Below, piece by piece: positions 62,897 through 64,000 of a DNA stretch of 64,000 nt. Under the pieces are notes generated by a model that saw only the letters and a program-made list of their open reading frames with translations, was not told where the DNA came from and searched no databases. Origin of the DNA: Virgibacillus ihumii (GTDB lineage: Bacteria > Bacillota > Bacilli > Bacillales > Amphibacillaceae); the NCBI RefSeq assembly GCF_902726655.1, contig NZ_CACVAN010000001.1, positions 1,798,001 through 1,862,000 of the forward strand, written 5' to 3'. A program made the translations under genes and the position numbers. Position 1 is the stretch's first letter; each line of letters begins with the position of its first letter.

Positions 62897-64000
62897 TTAT
62901 AAAACCCGCAATTCCCTAGGAAACGACGTTAATACCTCAACCTCACCTTTTTCGTTAATAAAAACCTCATCCTCAATACGCACACCGCCATACCCAGGTA
63001 TATAAATTCCAGGCTCGATGGTGAAGAACAACCCTTCTACCGCCAATTGTTCATTCTTACCGTGAATTGAGGGTTCTTCATGCACGTCAATCCCCAGTCC
63101 ATGACCGACACGGTTATTAAAATATTCACCATATCCGCTTTTGTCGATGACATTCCTCGCAGCCAGATCAAACGATTTCAGGGGCTTGCCGGCTTGGACT
63201 GCATTAATTCCTGCTTGATTGGATTCCAGCACAGTATTGTAAATTTCTTTTTGTTTTTCAGTTGCCTCACCTATCACAAAAGTTCTTGTTGTATCTGAGC
63301 AGTAACCATTTTTGGTTTTCACACCAAAATCAATTAGAAGAAAGTCACCATTCCGAAACTCACGATCCCCTGGAACTCCATGCGGCAATGCTGCTTTCTC
63401 ACCGGAAAGCACAATCGTCGAAAATGAAGGACCCTCCGCTCCAAACTTTTTCATCAGGTATTCCAGTTCAGCGGCCAATTCCACCTCCGTCATGCCGGGC
63501 TTTACCTTTTTAATTCCTTCGCCCAACACCTTTTCAATAATATCCACTGCCTCTTGCAAATATGTAACTTCCGGTCTGGATTTTTTTAATCGCAGTTTAT
63601 TAATGAAAGGTTGAATATCGTCATAGCTTGCCTCCGGAAAAGCGCTGCTCAAATTTCGGTGTTTAAACATACTTGTCTCTTTCATTTCGAGGCCAATCTT
63701 TTTTATATCTGCACCGACATTGTTTTTTAATATGGAATAAGGATCCTCCTCATCAGCTATCGAAACAATCCGTTCAACAAATGAGTCATTTTTAGCGATT
63801 TCCTTATCCAGTGCTGGTACAAACAATGTGAATCCCTCTGTTTGTCCATCCCATACTAATGCCATAAACCGTTCATGCGGATCCGAATTAAACCCGGTGA
63901 AATAAAAGACATTGGCCGGCGCCGCAATCATAGCAATGGAGAAATTTTGCTCCTTAAAATATTGCTCTAATTGTTCTAATCTATTTTGATAATCTAATAC
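62897..64000 (-). CDS. M24 (Xaa-Pro) peptidase, N-terminus beyond window
   Basis: The frame continues to the right edge, so the first residues are missing; 367 residues are visible. Metal ligands of the pita-bread fold are complete: Asp pair in LIDFGVKTKNGYCSDTTRTF, His in NRVGHGLGIDVHEEPSI, Glu in FTIEPGIY and GVRIEDEVFI. The N-terminal creatinase-like domain is present from its middle. It removes an N-terminal residue before proline. An internal Met at 63931 could be mistaken for the start but upstream codons are in frame. Confidence 0.9.
   Translation of the reverse strand, partial: VLDYQNRLEQLEQYFKEQNFSIAMIAAPANVFYFTGFNSDPHERFMALVWDGQTEGFTLFVPALDKEIAKNDSFVERIVSIADEEDPYSILKNNVGADIKKIGLEMKETSMFKHRNLSSAFPEASYDDIQPFINKLRLKKSRPEVTYLQEAVDIIEKVLGEGIKKVKPGMTEVELAAELEYLMKKFGAEGPSFSTIVLSGEKAALPHGVPGDREFRNGDFLLIDFGVKTKNGYCSDTTRTFVIGEATEKQKEIYNTVLESNQAGINAVQAGKPLKSFDLAARNVIDKSGYGEYFNNRVGHGLGIDVHEEPSIHGKNEQLAVEGLFFTIEPGIYIPGYGGVRIEDEVFINEKGEVEVLTSFPRELRVL

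Overview
The window looks like the chromosome of a halophilic or halotolerant low-GC Firmicute of the Bacillaceae (Oceanobacillus/Virgibacillus/Lentibacillus-like). This rests on strong AGGAGG ribosome binding sites with many TTG starts, roc, mmg/prp, opuC and yndM-type genes, S-box leaders, CcpA-type cre sites, and a group IIC intron resembling the Oceanobacillus type. It is almost entirely catabolic and transport genes, with no rRNA or tRNA seen.

Layout. 0-8 kb: a partial GntR regulator, then the 4-oxalocrotonate branch of catechol meta-cleavage (extradiol dioxygenase, tautomerase, hydratase, decarboxylase, semialdehyde dehydrogenase) with an IclR regulator whose candidate operator recurs across the cluster; an IS256-type element has split it. 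8-12.6 kb: 2-methylcitrate cycle (prpC, prpD, prpB) with a divergent LysR regulator. 12.7-17.1 kb: arginine/ornithine catabolism (rocD, rocA, rocR) with a sigma-54 promoter and paired activator sites. 17.5-18.4 kb: secreted glycerophosphodiesterase. 18.4-26.7 kb: LeuC/LeuD-like hydro-lyase, FCD regulator, Na+ symporter with small partner, HMG-CoA-lyase-like enzyme, CaiB-type CoA-transferase and MFS carrier, best explained as citraconate/(R)-citramalate catabolism. 26.9-31 kb: acyl-CoA ligase, thioesterase, PLP dehydratase and an atypical SDR.

31-46 kb is a peptidase/amidohydrolase region: a five-gene Abg-like operon with an unusual regulator, a divergent M20 enzyme with a two-gene DUF3100-type membrane system, a group IIC intron, and a prolidase-like amidohydrolase with a membrane protein. 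46-48.6 kb: TetR/SMR efflux pair, yndM and small membrane proteins. 48.7-53.8 kb: two convergent units, each behind an S-box (SAM-I) riboswitch: an MmsA-type CoA-acylating dehydrogenase facing a flavin monooxygenase, a Na+ symporter and a 30-residue accessory peptide. This is the most novel-looking system in the window.

54-64 kb: carnitine-to-glycine-betaine conversion (thioesterase, carnitine dehydrogenase, dehydrocarnitine-cleaving enzyme) with a GbsR-type regulator, divergent from a complete OpuC-type osmoprotectant ABC transporter; then a CocE/NonD hydrolase and a truncated M24 peptidase. Three intergenic regions carry tandem arrays with a shared 20-21-nt period but unrelated sequences, and one about 90-nt two-hairpin element occurs twice beside terminators. 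No search or alignment program was run; family assignments come from reading motifs, lengths and context.
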